Positions 43,774 through 53,764 of a stretch of DNA of 64,000 nt are shown here, in pieces. The notes beneath the pieces are model-generated. The model was given only the letters and a program-made list of their open reading frames with translations, was not told where the DNA came from and did not search any database. The first letter of the stretch is position 1. The number at the start of each line of letters is the position of its first letter. The translations under genes were made by a program, and so were the position numbers. Origin of the DNA: Kiloniella majae (GTDB taxonomy: Bacteria > Pseudomonadota > Alphaproteobacteria > Kiloniellales > Kiloniellaceae); contig NZ_MTSZ01000010.1 in assembly GCF_002118315.1 (NCBI RefSeq), positions 28,104 through 92,103 on the forward strand, given 5' to 3'.

Positions 43774-44358
43774 CTAATTTCTTTGCAGGACTTCTAATTT
43801 AAAGTGTTTTCTACAAACGGGGACATAGCGATCATTTCCGCCAATTTCCACTTGTGATCCTTCTTGAATTGGTGTGCCGTTTTCATCTACGCGCATGACC
43901 ATCGTTGCCTTGCTTCCGCAGTGACAAATGGTTTTGAGCTCATGAAGCACATCTGCCCAGGCCAACAGTTCTTGACTGCCTTCAAACAGGTTGCCTTGGA
44001 AATCTGTTCTCAAGCCATAGGCCAACACGGGAATGTTCAATTCATCGACGATTTCGCTGATTTGGTAAACTTGTGCTTTTGACAGGAACTGAGATTCATC
44101 AACAAAAACACAATTAACTTCCCGTTGTTTCAGTTCGTCTTTGGCCATCTGCAACAGATCGTCTTCTTTACCATAGATCAAGGCTTCAGCCTGTAAACCA
44201 ATCCGTGACGAGATCTTCCCCTTGCCATAACGGTCATCCAAAGCCGCAGTGAACAAGAGCGTCCCCATGCCGCGTTCTTGATAGTTATAGCTGGATTGCA
44301 AGAGAACGGTGGATTTCCCTGCATTCATTGATGAATAGTAAAAATAAAGCTTGGCCAT
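43774..44358 (-). CDS. tdk: Thymidine kinase
   Basis: Tdk phosphorylates thymidine to dTMP with ATP. The 194-residue protein has the P-loop [11 protein letters not shown] (residues 7-17), the DESQF box (about 88-92) that provides the catalytic Glu, the lasso region and zinc ligands in CHCGSKA and CRKH. The length is typical of the bacterial type II enzyme. It is the last gene of the nucleoside cluster, 39 bp after add, and would convert thymidine imported by the upstream ABC system. Confidence 0.96.
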   Translation of the reverse strand: MAKLYFYYSSMNAGKSTVLLQSSYNYQERGMGTLLFTAALDDRYGKGKISSRIGLQAEALIYGKEDDLLQMAKDELKQREVNCVFVDESQFLSKAQVYQISEIVDELNIPVLAYGLRTDFQGNLFEGSQELLAWADVLHELKTICHCGSKATMVMRVDENGTPIQEGSQVEIGGNDRYVPVCRKHFKLEVLQRN

Positions 44359-44397
44359 AAATACGTCAGATACAGAAATTAAGAGTGTGTGCCATAC

Positions 44398-45366
44398 CTA
44401 TAGGCGCGCGAGCAATTTGTCTATGGTCGCTTGGTCTGCAAAAGCATTTTCTATGGAACACTTTGTGACGTCGACCAGTTCTTGGTCGCTGAGATTAAAT
44501 TCTCGGGATGCAATGGTATATTCATTTCCGATTGATGTGTGGAAGAAGGGTGGATCATCAGAACTCAGGGTTACTTTGCAGCCCGCATCACGTAGTTTCA
44601 GGAAGGGATGAGCATCAAAGTCAGGATAGACACCGAGGGCGATATTGCTTCCGGGACATACTTCAAGTGTTATATCTTCGTCGATAAGACGAGAGATAAG
44701 ATCAGGATCTTCTATTGATCTTACGCAATGGCCAATACGTTTAACGGGTAAATGATCAAGTGCCGCAATAATGCTTTCTGGCCCGGCCATTTCGCCAGCA
44801 TGCACATTACATGATAATCCGGCATCATGGGCTATGTGAAACGCTTTTGAAAAGTCAGATGGATGATGGGCATTTTCATCGCCCCCCATGCCGAAGCCGA
44901 CAACAAAGGGATGTGGGGCTGCAATTGTCTGTTTGGCAACGTCAACTGCCTGTTCTGGTCCTAGGTGCCGCACACAGGTGACGATAATACGTCCGACGAT
45001 ACCAAAATCCCTCTCGGCGTCTTCTATACCGGCAACAATACCATCCAGATGGTCTTGATATCCCATACCAGCCATTGCGGCGTGATCAGGGGAAGACATG
45101 ACTTCGACATAGATGGCATTTTCTGAGGCACATTGTTTGAGATATTCGTAGGTTACATCTCTGTAATCCAAAGGTGTTTTGATCACGGCACTTGCAAGAT
45201 CATAAGCTTTCAGGAATTCGAGAAATGTTGTCCAGTGGTAGTTACCCTCGGTATCAAAAAGACCATCAGGTAAATTCATTGAATTTCGCAGTGCCAGACG
45301 TTTGACAAGATCTGGAGAGGCCGTTCCTTCCAGATGCGCATGTAATTCAGCTTTTAGAACCATCAT
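44398..45366 (-). CDS. add: Adenosine deaminase
   Basis: This 322-residue zinc hydrolase of the amidohydrolase fold converts adenosine or deoxyadenosine to inosine or deoxyinosine. Metal and catalytic motifs are HAHLEG (residues 9-14), NVHAGEMAG, GHCVRSIED and SSDDPPFF. It follows deoB on the same strand. Its product is the substrate of the upstream purine nucleoside phosphorylase, so the placement fits nucleoside breakdown. The first two codons are both ATG; either could start translation. An adenine-deaminase specificity is possible but less likely in this setting. Confidence 0.9.
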   Translation of the reverse strand: MMVLKAELHAHLEGTASPDLVKRLALRNSMNLPDGLFDTEGNYHWTTFLEFLKAYDLASAVIKTPLDYRDVTYEYLKQCASENAIYVEVMSSPDHAAMAGMGYQDHLDGIVAGIEDAERDFGIVGRIIVTCVRHLGPEQAVDVAKQTIAAPHPFVVGFGMGGDENAHHPSDFSKAFHIAHDAGLSCNVHAGEMAGPESIIAALDHLPVKRIGHCVRSIEDPDLISRLIDEDITLEVCPGSNIALGVYPDFDAHPFLKLRDAGCKVTLSSDDPPFFHTSIGNEYTIASREFNLSDQELVDVTKCSIENAFADQATIDKLLARL

Positions 45367-45422
45367 ATGTCTCGCTTGTTTTTGTATCTGCTTCTTTGAT
45401 TTTTGGCTCTTGAGAAGGGAAG

Positions 45423-45450
45423 GCCAGAAATTATAAGCCAGAAATTATAA
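45423..45450. repeat. Perfect 14-bp tandem duplication at the deoB stop codon
   Basis: GCCAGAAATTATAA occurs twice back to back (45423-45436 and 45437-45450). The second copy includes the deoB stop (45445-45447, minus strand). Confidence 0.9.
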
Positions 45451-46665
45451 AAATGACTTTCCTGCTTCTAATGTGCCCACTTTCAAGAAAGAGGCGATGC
45501 TTTGTCCAATATCTGCAAAGCATTCCCGGGTACCAATACTTTGTGCTGTGATTTTGGGACCAAAAGCCAGAACGGGTACATTTTCGCGGGTATGGTCTGT
45601 TCCGGGCCAGGTTGGGTCACACCCGTGATCAGCGGTGATAACGACCAGATCATCGTCTTTTAGTTTTAAAATAAGCTCTGGAAGTTTTTTATCGAATTCT
45701 TCAAGTGCTGTTGCATAACCAACAACATCTCGTCTGTGGCCATAGAGGCTGTCAAAATCAACAAAGTTTGTGAAGGTTAAGGATCCGTCAGGCGCTTTTT
45801 CTACTTGTTCCAGTGTGCGTTGGAAAAGGTCGTCGTGCCCTGAGGCTTTAATAACCTGTGTTGGTCCCTGATGTGCATAGATATCAGCAATTTTGCCAAT
45901 TGCAATCATGTCGCGCCCAGCGTTGTTGACTTTATCCAATAAGGTTGGAGCAGGGGGCAAGACGCTGAAATCACGCCTGTTTCCTGTTCGCTGAAAGTTG
46001 TCAGGACTATCGCCAATAAAAGGCCGGGCAATGACACGTCCAATGTTATACGGATTTACGAGAATTCTTATTTTTTCGCAAAGATCAATAAGTCTATCAA
46101 GACCAAAGGTTTGTTCGTGTGCTGCAATCTGAATGACGCTATCGGCCGAGGTATAGATAATGGGCTTTCCGCTTTGCATATGTTCTAGACCAAAACGCGC
46201 GATGATCTCGGTACCGGATGCGTGACAGAGGCCTAACGCGCCGGAGAGTTCACCAATTTTGATTATGTCATCCAGAAGTGAGCCTTCAAAACAAGGTGTT
46301 TCATTCGGGAAATATCCCCAATCGAACGTTACCGGGACACCTGCAATTTCCCAGTGTCCGCTCGGTGTATCTTTACCCTTACTGATTTCGCTGGCGGCAC
46401 CATGTAATCCAGTCGCTTCTATTTCAGGGTCAAAGTCTTTCGGGTATTCGCCAGTGCTTTGAAAGGCTGCATGTCCTAGCCCAAGCCTTTCCATGTTGGG
46501 CAGGTGAAGAGGGCCCAGTCTAACACCTTCTTTATCTGCATTTCCCAGGGTACACTGTTCTGCGATGTGCCCTAGGGTATTTGAACCGATATCTCCAAAA
46601 CTTTCAGCATCGGGAGCGCCACCGATACCAAACGAATCCATTAATAATATGAAGGCTCTAGGCAT
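45445..46665 (-). CDS. deoB: Phosphopentomutase
   Basis: DeoB interconverts (deoxy)ribose 1-phosphate and 5-phosphate, linking the phosphorylases to DeoC. The 406-residue protein is of the alkaline-phosphatase-like fold with the metal sites [16 protein letters not shown] (Asp10), [13 protein letters not shown] (catalytic Thr), [14 protein letters not shown] and [19 protein letters not shown]. The length matches the family. Its ATG lies one base after the deoA stop, so translation is coupled. Confidence 0.97.
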   Translation of the reverse strand: MPRAFILLMDSFGIGGAPDAESFGDIGSNTLGHIAEQCTLGNADKEGVRLGPLHLPNMERLGLGHAAFQSTGEYPKDFDPEIEATGLHGAASEISKGKDTPSGHWEIAGVPVTFDWGYFPNETPCFEGSLLDDIIKIGELSGALGLCHASGTEIIARFGLEHMQSGKPIIYTSADSVIQIAAHEQTFGLDRLIDLCEKIRILVNPYNIGRVIARPFIGDSPDNFQRTGNRRDFSVLPPAPTLLDKVNNAGRDMIAIGKIADIYAHQGPTQVIKASGHDDLFQRTLEQVEKAPDGSLTFTNFVDFDSLYGHRRDVVGYATALEEFDKKLPELILKLKDDDLVVITADHGCDPTWPGTDHTRENVPVLAFGPKITAQSIGTRECFADIGQSIASFLKVGTLEAGKSFL

Positions 46666-46666
46666 T

Positions 46667-47989
46667 TTAATTCACTAATGACTTTAAGATTGGGTGTTGT
46701 TGATTAGGCGCTTTATCCGCCACAGTCAGCCCGTTTAGATATTGAGCTTTTGCCCGTGCCAACTGATCTTTGGAGTTTGCGTGAATACGCGCAACAGGAC
46801 GGCTTGGATCAATCCGGGTTCCAACAGGAGCTATGTGATCAAAACCTACGGCATGATCAATTTCTTGACCCGGTTTGGAGCGCCCGCCACCTAGGGCAAC
46901 AACTGCCATACCGATTTCACGTGTATCCATAGAGGCTAGATACCCCGATGTATCCAGATAGATATCTTCACAGTACATTGCAGATTTTAGATAGCTATCC
47001 GGTTTTTCACAAAAATCTACAGGGCCACCCAGACCCGAAATCATTTTCTGTAATTGTTCCAGGGCTTTACCATTGGACAAAACGGTCATGATTTTATGAT
47101 GGGCATTATTGTGTGTCGTCGCTAGCCCCCCCAGTATCAAGAGTTCTGAGCAGAGTGACATGGTTATCATGTCTGTACGTTCTTCTTTCATCTCACCTGA
47201 CAGGTAGGACCAGGCTTCTTTTACTTCCAGTGCATTTCCTGCTGATGAACCTAGTACCTGATCCATATCCGTGATGAGAGCCCTAGTCGGTAAACCAGCA
47301 CCGTTGGCAACCCTTACAATGGTTTCTGCCAACTCTTCTGCCATAGACAAGGTACCGGAAAAGGCACCGCTACCAACCTTGATATCCATCACCAAACGAT
47401 CCAAGCCAGCCGATAGTTTCTTGGATAGGATGGAGGCAGTGATTAGCGGGATGGCTTCTACCGTTGCCGTGATATCCCGGATGGCATAAAAACGTTTATC
47501 AGCCGGGGCCAAATCACCCGTTTGTCCAACAATTGCACAGCCGGCAGTTTTTATGATGGATTTCAGACGATCAGTATCAATCGACGTTTTGTACCCGGGT
47601 ATTGCATCAAGTTTATCCAATGTACCGCCGGTATGACCCAGCCCGCGACCAGATATCATCGGGACATAACCACCGCAGGCGGAAATGATTGGGGCGAGCA
47701 TCAAGCTTAACTTATCGCCAACACCGCCTGTTGAATGTTTATCCAGTACAGGGCCTAAATCGTGTAACTCAGACCAGTCGATCGTGTCTCCTGATTTTGT
47801 CATGGATTGGGTTAAGCTCACGGTTTCAGCATTACTCATACCCTGAAAGAACACAGCCATTGCCAAGGCGGCAATTTGGCTGTCGCTCATATCGCCTGAT
47901 GTTATCCCATTGACAAAATAAGCGATTTCTTCACTGCTAAGTTCTTGCCCCTCACGTTTTTTTCGGATTACTTCTTGGGGAAGAAACAT
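46667..47989 (-). CDS. deoA: Thymidine phosphorylase
   Basis: DeoA splits thymidine with phosphate into thymine and 2-deoxyribose 1-phosphate. The 440-residue protein has the pyrimidine phosphorylase signature [20 protein letters not shown] (about residues 113-132), the phosphate loop [10 protein letters not shown], and KVGSGAF. The start overlaps the deoC stop by one base (TAATG) and its stop is one base before deoB, so the three deo genes form a tightly coupled unit. Confidence 0.97.
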   Translation of the reverse strand: MFLPQEVIRKKREGQELSSEEIAYFVNGITSGDMSDSQIAALAMAVFFQGMSNAETVSLTQSMTKSGDTIDWSELHDLGPVLDKHSTGGVGDKLSLMLAPIISACGGYVPMISGRGLGHTGGTLDKLDAIPGYKTSIDTDRLKSIIKTAGCAIVGQTGDLAPADKRFYAIRDITATVEAIPLITASILSKKLSAGLDRLVMDIKVGSGAFSGTLSMAEELAETIVRVANGAGLPTRALITDMDQVLGSSAGNALEVKEAWSYLSGEMKEERTDMITMSLCSELLILGGLATTHNNAHHKIMTVLSNGKALEQLQKMISGLGGPVDFCEKPDSYLKSAMYCEDIYLDTSGYLASMDTREIGMAVVALGGGRSKPGQEIDHAVGFDHIAPVGTRIDPSRPVARIHANSKDQLARAKAQYLNGLTVADKAPNQQHPILKSLVN

Positions 47990-48744
47990 TAGTAGGTGCT
48001 TTTTTGCGCAGTACTGGTGGCTTGGCCTAAAACACCTAAAAGGTCATTCAAAAGACCACTCGCGCCAAACCTGAAATTATCGGCACAGACCCAATTTTCA
48101 CCCATAATGTTTTGAGCAAGCTCCATGTACTCGACAGCTTGTGCATGAGTTCTAATACCACCAGAGGCTTTGAAGCCACACTTTTTACCGCTGTCCTTAA
48201 TCGCCTTTAACATCGCTTCTGCGGCTTCGATTGTGGCCGATACGTCTGTTTTCCCTGTTGAGGTTTTGATAAAATCTGCCCCGGCATTAATGGCTTCAAT
48301 ACTTAAGTCGTAAAGACTGTCCATATCTTCAAACGCACCACTTTCCAGAATTACTTTGAGTGTTACCTGATCACCGCAAATATCTTTGCATGCACGGATC
48401 ATGTCGGGTGCAGAGTTTTTATCGCCGGCGATCCACTCTTTGTAGGGGATGACCAGATCAACTTCGTTGCCGCCAAGTGCAATGATGTTTTTTGTCTGTG
48501 CAATGGCTGCTTCCAGCCCTTCATCACCGGAAGGAAAGTTGGCAACGGCGGCAAAGTTGACATCTTGCCCTTTTAGCTCATCTTGGCAGACGGAAAGAAA
48601 GGGAGGATACACACAAACGGCTGCAACAGAGGTAAAAGGTGTTACTGCTTTCGAACAAAGAGCTTGGATACTTTCGTTTGTGTCATCAGCAGAAAGACTT
48701 GTTAGATCCAACAAGCTTAAGGCTAATTTTGCATTTTTAGTCAT
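47989..48744 (-). CDS. deoC: Deoxyribose-phosphate aldolase
   Basis: DeoC cleaves 2-deoxyribose 5-phosphate to acetaldehyde and glyceraldehyde 3-phosphate, sending the sugar into central metabolism. The 251-residue TIM-barrel enzyme has the Schiff-base lysine in ADFIKTSTGKTD and the second catalytic lysine in GFKASGGIRT. NEVDLVIPYKEW is also typical. It starts 4 bp after punA. Confidence 0.97.
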   Translation of the reverse strand: MTKNAKLALSLLDLTSLSADDTNESIQALCSKAVTPFTSVAAVCVYPPFLSVCQDELKGQDVNFAAVANFPSGDEGLEAAIAQTKNIIALGGNEVDLVIPYKEWIAGDKNSAPDMIRACKDICGDQVTLKVILESGAFEDMDSLYDLSIEAINAGADFIKTSTGKTDVSATIEAAEAMLKAIKDSGKKCGFKASGGIRTHAQAVEYMELAQNIMGENWVCADNFRFGASGLLNDLLGVLGQATSTAQKSTY

Positions 48745-48748
48745 TATC

Positions 48749-49567
48749 TTACCCCAAACTCTTCAGGTAATTACTTACCAGTTTAATTAAATTTTCGGCG
48801 GCAATTTTAGCATTGCGCATCGTCTGTTCATGAGTGAGGGCCGTATCGCTCATGCCCGCTCCGTAGTTTGTAATAATGGACATTGCTGCAGTTGGAATAC
48901 CTGCACGTCTGGCCAGAATAACTTCGGGTACAGTGGACATACCAACAGCATCTGCTCCAAGGATCTTTGCTGCTCTTATTTCTGCTGGTGTTTCAAAATT
49001 TGGTCCAGAGAACCACATGTAAACACCTTCGTGAAGCTTGATTTGGTTTTCATCAGCAACAGTTTTCAAAGCTTGCCGTATCGCGGGATCATAAGCATCA
49101 GTCAAATCAACAAAGCGATCATTTCCACGGGCACCAATCAGGGGTGACATACCGGAATAATTGATGTGGTCTGCAAGCAACATCAGGCTTCCGGGACCTG
49201 CTTCATCACGTAGGCTACCTGCTGCGTTGGTCAGAAGCAGTTGCTTGCATCCAATGGCCTTGATTGTCTCAATTACTGTCAGCATACCAGTGGCGTCCCC
49301 ATTTTCATAATAATGGCTTCTGCCCTGTAAAATGAGAACGTCTGTTCCGTTAATTTGCCCAAGGATCAAAGATCCGGCGTGTCCTTCGACGGAAGGGCGT
49401 GGAAAGCCGGGGAGGTCAGTAAAGGAAATTGTCGTTGGGTCTTTTACAGCTTCAACCAGGGGGCCAAGTCCTGACCCTAGGATGATAGCTACTTCTGGGA
49501 TAACGCCATTAAGGCGGCCCCGAATAACGTTTAAAGCACTATTCGAGGATTGATTTGGGTTCGTCAT
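48749..49567 (-). CDS. punA: Purine nucleoside phosphorylase
   Basis: This 272-residue trimeric-type purine nucleoside phosphorylase converts (deoxy)inosine and (deoxy)guanosine to base and sugar 1-phosphate. Motifs are ILGSGLGPLVEAV (phosphate), RSHYYENGD, LLTNAAGSLRDEAGPGSL, FSGPNFETPAEIRAAK and VGMSTVPEVILARR. Its start codon lies inside the end of cdd (29-bp overlap). The presence of Asn in ITNYGAG follows the low-molecular-mass class specific for 6-oxopurines. Confidence 0.95.
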   Translation of the reverse strand: MTNPNQSSNSALNVIRGRLNGVIPEVAIILGSGLGPLVEAVKDPTTISFTDLPGFPRPSVEGHAGSLILGQINGTDVLILQGRSHYYENGDATGMLTVIETIKAIGCKQLLLTNAAGSLRDEAGPGSLMLLADHINYSGMSPLIGARGNDRFVDLTDAYDPAIRQALKTVADENQIKLHEGVYMWFSGPNFETPAEIRAAKILGADAVGMSTVPEVILARRAGIPTAAMSIITNYGAGMSDTALTHEQTMRNAKIAAENLIKLVSNYLKSLG

Positions 49568-49961
49568 TATTCAGGTTATCAGGTCCAAATGAAAAAGGGA
49601 GAAGATCTTCTATTGTAAAGGTTTTACGCAGTCCCTCGGGACCACAGATGTGAATTTGTGTTTCTGCATTTGCAAATTCACGAATTTTTTGCCGGCATCC
49701 GCCACAGGGTGTAACGAGTGCATCACCATCACCCATGACATAGATTTCAGCAATTTCACGACTGCCATTTTGCACCATGGCAGAAATCGCGCCACCTTCG
49801 GCGCATACACCTAATGGATAGGCTGCATTCTCGACATTACATCCATTATAATACTGCCCATCTGTTGATCTTATAACAGATCCAACATGAAAATTCGAGT
49901 AGGGAGCATATGCCCGTGACATGTTCTCTCTGAGTTGAGCTATTATTTCGGATCGTTCCAT
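49539..49961 (-). CDS. cdd: Cytidine deaminase
   Basis: Cdd deaminates cytidine and deoxycytidine to uridine and deoxyuridine. The 140-residue homotetramer-type enzyme shows NVENAAYPLGVCAEGGAI (zinc Cys and catalytic Glu in CAEG, about residues 52-55) and TPCGGCRQKIREFA (two zinc cysteines, about 84-87). It starts one base after the permease stop behind AAGGAG, and its end overlaps punA. Confidence 0.96.
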   Translation of the reverse strand: MERSEIIAQLRENMSRAYAPYSNFHVGSVIRSTDGQYYNGCNVENAAYPLGVCAEGGAISAMVQNGSREIAEIYVMGDGDALVTPCGGCRQKIREFANAETQIHICGPEGLRKTFTIEDLLPFSFGPDNLNNDEPKSILE

Positions 49962-49962
49962 C

Positions 49963-50937
49963 TTAGCGCTCCTTTACATACGGGCGACCAATGGCTTTTG
50001 GTGCAACAGCTTTGCCGATAAAGCCAGCAAGCAGGATCACGGTCAGAACATAAGGTAGTGCCTGCATAAACTGAACGGGTATCTCGCCGATCCCTGGAAT
50101 TGCGACACCCTGTAATCTTACAGCCATTGCATCAAGGAAGCCAAAAAGCATACAGGCGAGAAGGCCTGGTACAGGTTTCCACTTACCAAAAATCATCGCG
50201 GCAAGGGCTATATAACCTTGCCCGGCAGACATTTCTTTACCGAATGCCGCATTCTGTCCTGTGGAAAGGTAAGCCCCGGCGATACCGCAAAGAATGCCGG
50301 CAATAATAACAGAACGATATCTTAGGAACGTTACAGAAATACCCGCTGTATCAACAGCCTGCGGGTTTTCCCCAACTGCGCGCAAACGCAAACCAAAACG
50401 GGTTTTGTAAAGTGCCCACCAGGTAATAGGAACAGCTAAGAAAGCAATATAAACCAGCAAGTTATGGCCGCTAATTAACTCAACATATATGGTGCCCAAA
50501 AACGGAATCTCTGAAAGGAAGTCCGCTCCTGGTAAGGTTATGGGGGAGAAACGAGCATCTCCACTAAGTGTTGGTGTCTGGCCGCCTTTGTGGAACCATG
50601 CGCCGCCAAGTGTTACCGTAAGCCCGGATGCAAGAATGTTGATTGCAAGGCCACTGACAACTTGGTTTCCGCGATGGGTAATACAGGCAAAACCATGTAG
50701 AAGTGCCATAAGGACAGAGGTAATTATGGCTGCGCCCAAACCAATAAATGCAGAGCCGCTAATTGCTGCAACGGCAGCGGCTGAAAATGCAGCTGCGAGA
50801 AGCTTACCTTCCAAGCTGATATCGATAATACCGGATCGTTCAGAGAAAATGCCAGCCATAGCACAAAGCACGAGAGGCGCTGATACGCGCAGGGTTGAAT
50901 CAAGCGTAGATAGAAGCAGTAGGAACACATCATCCAT
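49963..50937 (-). CDS. Nucleoside ABC transporter permease (second permease)
   Basis: A membrane protein of about 324 residues with roughly 8-10 hydrophobic segments, of the BPD_transp_2 family used by BMP/nucleoside importers. It begins MDDVFLLLLSTLDSTLRVSAP and contains GIFSERSGIIDISLEGKLL, the conserved N-terminal block of these permeases, and the EAA-like loop RAVGENPQAVDTAGI. I take ATG 50937 (AAGGAG at proper spacing), which overlaps the preceding permease by 8 bp. It would form the channel with the other permease. Confidence 0.93.
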   Translation of the reverse strand: MDDVFLLLLSTLDSTLRVSAPLVLCAMAGIFSERSGIIDISLEGKLLAAAFSAAAVAAISGSAFIGLGAAIITSVLMALLHGFACITHRGNQVVSGLAINILASGLTVTLGGAWFHKGGQTPTLSGDARFSPITLPGADFLSEIPFLGTIYVELISGHNLLVYIAFLAVPITWWALYKTRFGLRLRAVGENPQAVDTAGISVTFLRYRSVIIAGILCGIAGAYLSTGQNAAFGKEMSAGQGYIALAAMIFGKWKPVPGLLACMLFGFLDAMAVRLQGVAIPGIGEIPVQFMQALPYVLTVILLAGFIGKAVAPKAIGRPYVKER

Positions 50938-52063
50938 TAGTCTGCTCCTTTGCTGTTCCGTTACTCGCAACAATAGCCGTAAAAATACGTTCGATTGTAG
51001 GTCTGGTCATATAAGCCAATGCACCACAGAAAAGAATAACAAGGCCCTGAATAGCCTTAACCATTTCTCCTTGTATAGTTGGTATTTCAAAGGATAGTTC
51101 TGCGCCACCCTGATATAGGGTACCAAACAAAAGGCTGGCAATAATAATTCCGACGGGATGATTACGTCCCATCAGTGCAACAGCAATACCGGTGAAACCC
51201 GCGCCTGCGACAAAATCAAGCATCACCCTGTTATGGTTCCCCATAATTTCGTTGATACCAACAAAGCCAGCTAAAACACCGGAAAGACACATTGTGCCAA
51301 CGACTAAACGTTGAGTGTTTATGCCACTATAATTTGCGGCGTTTTCATTAAATCCGAACATCCGAATGGCATACCCCCAGCGTGTATGCCAAATGAACAA
51401 CCAGACAAAAAGGCAGCTAAATAGAGCGAGGAAAATTGAAAGGTTAAGCGGCGATTTTTGTATTTCTATTCCAAACCATCCAACGGCTTCTTGCATTGTT
51501 GGCATTTGAGCCGAGGCCAGAAAATCACGACTTTCCGGCGACATTTGTCCCGGTTCAATAAGAACATTTACCAAAATGTAGTTCATCAAACTAAATGCGA
51601 TGAAGTTAAACATAATGGTCGTGATAACAATATGGCTGCCTCTGTAAGCTTGCAGATAAGCAGGAACATAGGCCCACGCTGCACCAAAGAGGCCAGATGC
51701 AATAATGGCGAGCGGTAGAATAATCCAGAAAGGAACATATTGGTCCAAAGCTAGGCAAAGTAAACCGACACCTAATCCGCCTATATAAGCTTGTCCTTCG
51801 CCACCAATGTTAAAGAGGCTTGCGTGAAAAGCGACAGCAACAGCTAGCCCTGTAAAAATAAAGTTCGTGGTATAATGGAGTGTATATCCTATATTATAGT
51901 CATTCCCAAAAGCTCCATAGATTATAATTTTTACTGCTTCTATTGGGTCTTCACCAATAATTAAAATAACAATTCCTGAAACAAAAAATGCGAGTAAAAT
52001 ATTAATCAGGGGGATGACACCAACGTCAATCCACGCGGGAAGCGCTTTACTTGGACTGCTCAT
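50930..52063 (-). CDS. Nucleoside ABC transporter permease (first permease)
   Basis: A 377-residue membrane protein with about 9 hydrophobic segments, related to the YufP/NupP-type permeases. Diagnostic parts are NIGGEGQAYIGGLGVG (about residues 85-100), AYVPAYLQAYRGSHIVITTIMFN and the cytoplasmic coupling loop RMFGFNENAANYSGI. The start overlaps the ATPase stop by 4 bp (ATGA). Together with the other permease it makes a heterodimeric channel. Confidence 0.93.
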   Translation of the reverse strand: MSSPSKALPAWIDVGVIPLINILLAFFVSGIVILIIGEDPIEAVKIIIYGAFGNDYNIGYTLHYTTNFIFTGLAVAVAFHASLFNIGGEGQAYIGGLGVGLLCLALDQYVPFWIILPLAIIASGLFGAAWAYVPAYLQAYRGSHIVITTIMFNFIAFSLMNYILVNVLIEPGQMSPESRDFLASAQMPTMQEAVGWFGIEIQKSPLNLSIFLALFSCLFVWLFIWHTRWGYAIRMFGFNENAANYSGINTQRLVVGTMCLSGVLAGFVGINEIMGNHNRVMLDFVAGAGFTGIAVALMGRNHPVGIIIASLLFGTLYQGGAELSFEIPTIQGEMVKAIQGLVILFCGALAYMTRPTIERIFTAIVASNGTAKEQTNG

Positions 52064-53712
52064 GCCGGGATCTCCTCTGAGTGTGTCGTGTTATTGTTAT
52101 TCTGTTGCTCAGAGCTTGTTTTGGATTGTGTACCTGCATTTCCCATAAGGAGGCCGAGTTGGCGTGCATCAGCATCTTTACCTGCGACTTCACCAACGAT
52201 ACGGCCTTCGAACATAACCAGTATGCGATCGCTGAGTGACATGATCTCTTCAAGTTCGACAGAAACTACAAGAATAGCGGACCCTGCGTCACGCATGGCG
52301 ATTAGATTTTTGTGGATAAATTCAATGGCACCGATATCAACACCACGTGTTGGTTGCCCAACAAGGAGAACTTCGGGACGTCGATCCATTTCACGGGCGA
52401 GGACGAGTTTTTGTTGATTACCACCAGAGAAATTCGCTGATTTCAGTTTGGGGTCTTCCGGGCGGACATCGTAGTCCTGCATCAACCGAGTACAGTGTTC
52501 TTGAACAGCTTTGTTATCCATGAGGACCTTGCCGTTATAGGCAGGATCTTCATGAAAACCCATAATGGCAGTTTCTTGAGCATTAAAGGCGGTTACCATT
52601 CCCATACGGTGCCTGTCTTCAGGAACGTGACCAACGCTTAGTTCTCTAAACTCTTTCGGGTTTTTGTGATTTTTTGATGTGATCTGGACAGGCCCAATAT
52701 CAATTGATCCGGTCTGAAGCGGGCAAATACCGCTTAATGCCGCGAGCAATTCGGTTTGACCATTTCCAGAAACACCTGCGATGCCGACAATTTCTCCGGC
52801 GTGTAGGGTGATAGAGACATCGTCCAGTTTAGTGACACCATCTTCTCTATAGGAAAGGTTTTTTGCGTCCAGTAGGATTTCACCAGGATTAGCGTCAGTT
52901 TTATCCACTTCCAAAAGAACTTTCCGCCCAACCATTAATTCGGCGAGTTCATTTTTGGATGTGGCTGATGTTTCCCGTTCAGAAACCATGGTGCCTGCAC
53001 GCATAACAGAAACACGATCTGTAATTGCCATAATTTCCTGAAGCTTGTGGGTGATCAGAATGATACTCACACCGCGACTGCGCAGGATATTAAGAATTTT
53101 GAATAGTTGATCTGTTTCCTGTGGTGTCAGAACGCCAGTTGGCTCGTCAAGGATAAGAATTTCAGCACCACGATAGAGGGCTTTTAAAATCTCAACCCGT
53201 TGCTGAAGACCAACGGGGAGATCACCTGTCATGGCATCAGGGTCAACTGCCAAGCTATATTCTTTCGAAAGCTTGAGAAGTTCTTCTCTTGCTGTCTGAC
53301 TACTTTTATTCAGAAGGGGCGCACCTTCGGCGCCCAGCATAACATTTTCAAGTACGGTAAAGGTTTCTACGAGCATAAAATGCTGATGGACCATACCAAT
53401 GCCAAAGGAAATCGCATCTCTTGAAGAGTGGATTTTTTTCTTTTGTCCATTAATAAGGATTTCGCCGCTATCAGCTTCGTAAAATCCGTAAAGGATGCTC
53501 ATCAACGTTGATTTCCCGGCGCCATTCTCACCGATGATGCCGTGTATAGTTCCCGGAAGAACTTTTAAATCTACGTTTTGGTTCGCCTTTACAGGGCCAA
53601 AGCTTTTACTGATTGCCTTCAGTTCAATAGCGGGCAGTTCAATAGATGGTGGGGGGGCTGACTGCCCCCCCACCGCCTCAGACCCTTGGGCCTTGATGCG
53701 TTCTACGCTCAT
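52060..53712 (-). CDS. Nucleoside ABC transporter ATP-binding protein, two ABC domains
   Basis: This 550-residue double ATPase is of the sugar/nucleoside importer type. Domain 1 (about residues 25-265) has Walker A GENGAGKST, a diverged signature PVGLQQRVEI and Walker B ILILDEPTGVLTP. Domain 2 (about 280-530) has the diverged Walker A GVSGNGQTE, the signature FSGGNQQKLVLAREM and a Walker B-like segment LLVGQPTRGVD in which Gln replaces the usual catalytic Glu. Such asymmetric pairs are normal for this family. Its first 40 codons include an 11-bp GC-rich hairpin and a duplicated IELPAIEL stretch. Confidence 0.95.
   Translation of the reverse strand: MSVERIKAQGSEAVGGQSAPPPSIELPAIELKAISKSFGPVKANQNVDLKVLPGTIHGIIGENGAGKSTLMSILYGFYEADSGEILINGQKKKIHSSRDAISFGIGMVHQHFMLVETFTVLENVMLGAEGAPLLNKSSQTAREELLKLSKEYSLAVDPDAMTGDLPVGLQQRVEILKALYRGAEILILDEPTGVLTPQETDQLFKILNILRSRGVSIILITHKLQEIMAITDRVSVMRAGTMVSERETSATSKNELAELMVGRKVLLEVDKTDANPGEILLDAKNLSYREDGVTKLDDVSITLHAGEIVGIAGVSGNGQTELLAALSGICPLQTGSIDIGPVQITSKNHKNPKEFRELSVGHVPEDRHRMGMVTAFNAQETAIMGFHEDPAYNGKVLMDNKAVQEHCTRLMQDYDVRPEDPKLKSANFSGGNQQKLVLAREMDRRPEVLLVGQPTRGVDIGAIEFIHKNLIAMRDAGSAILVVSVELEEIMSLSDRILVMFEGRIVGEVAGKDADARQLGLLMGNAGTQSKTSSEQQNNNNTTHSEEIPA
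53648..53674. repeat. Perfect GC-rich hairpin inside the ATPase gene's 5' coding region
   Basis: GGTGGGGGGGC (53648-53658) and GCCCCCCCACC (53664-53674) form an 11-bp perfect stem with a 5-nt loop, starting 39 bases after the ATPase start codon. No T run follows. In this AT-rich genome, such a stem is exceptional and could slow ribosomes or block exonucleases. Confidence 0.85.
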
Positions 53713-53764
53713 AGAAAAACCTAGTACTTGATTTTAGTTTTCTGATTTCAGATCGGTTAACCGA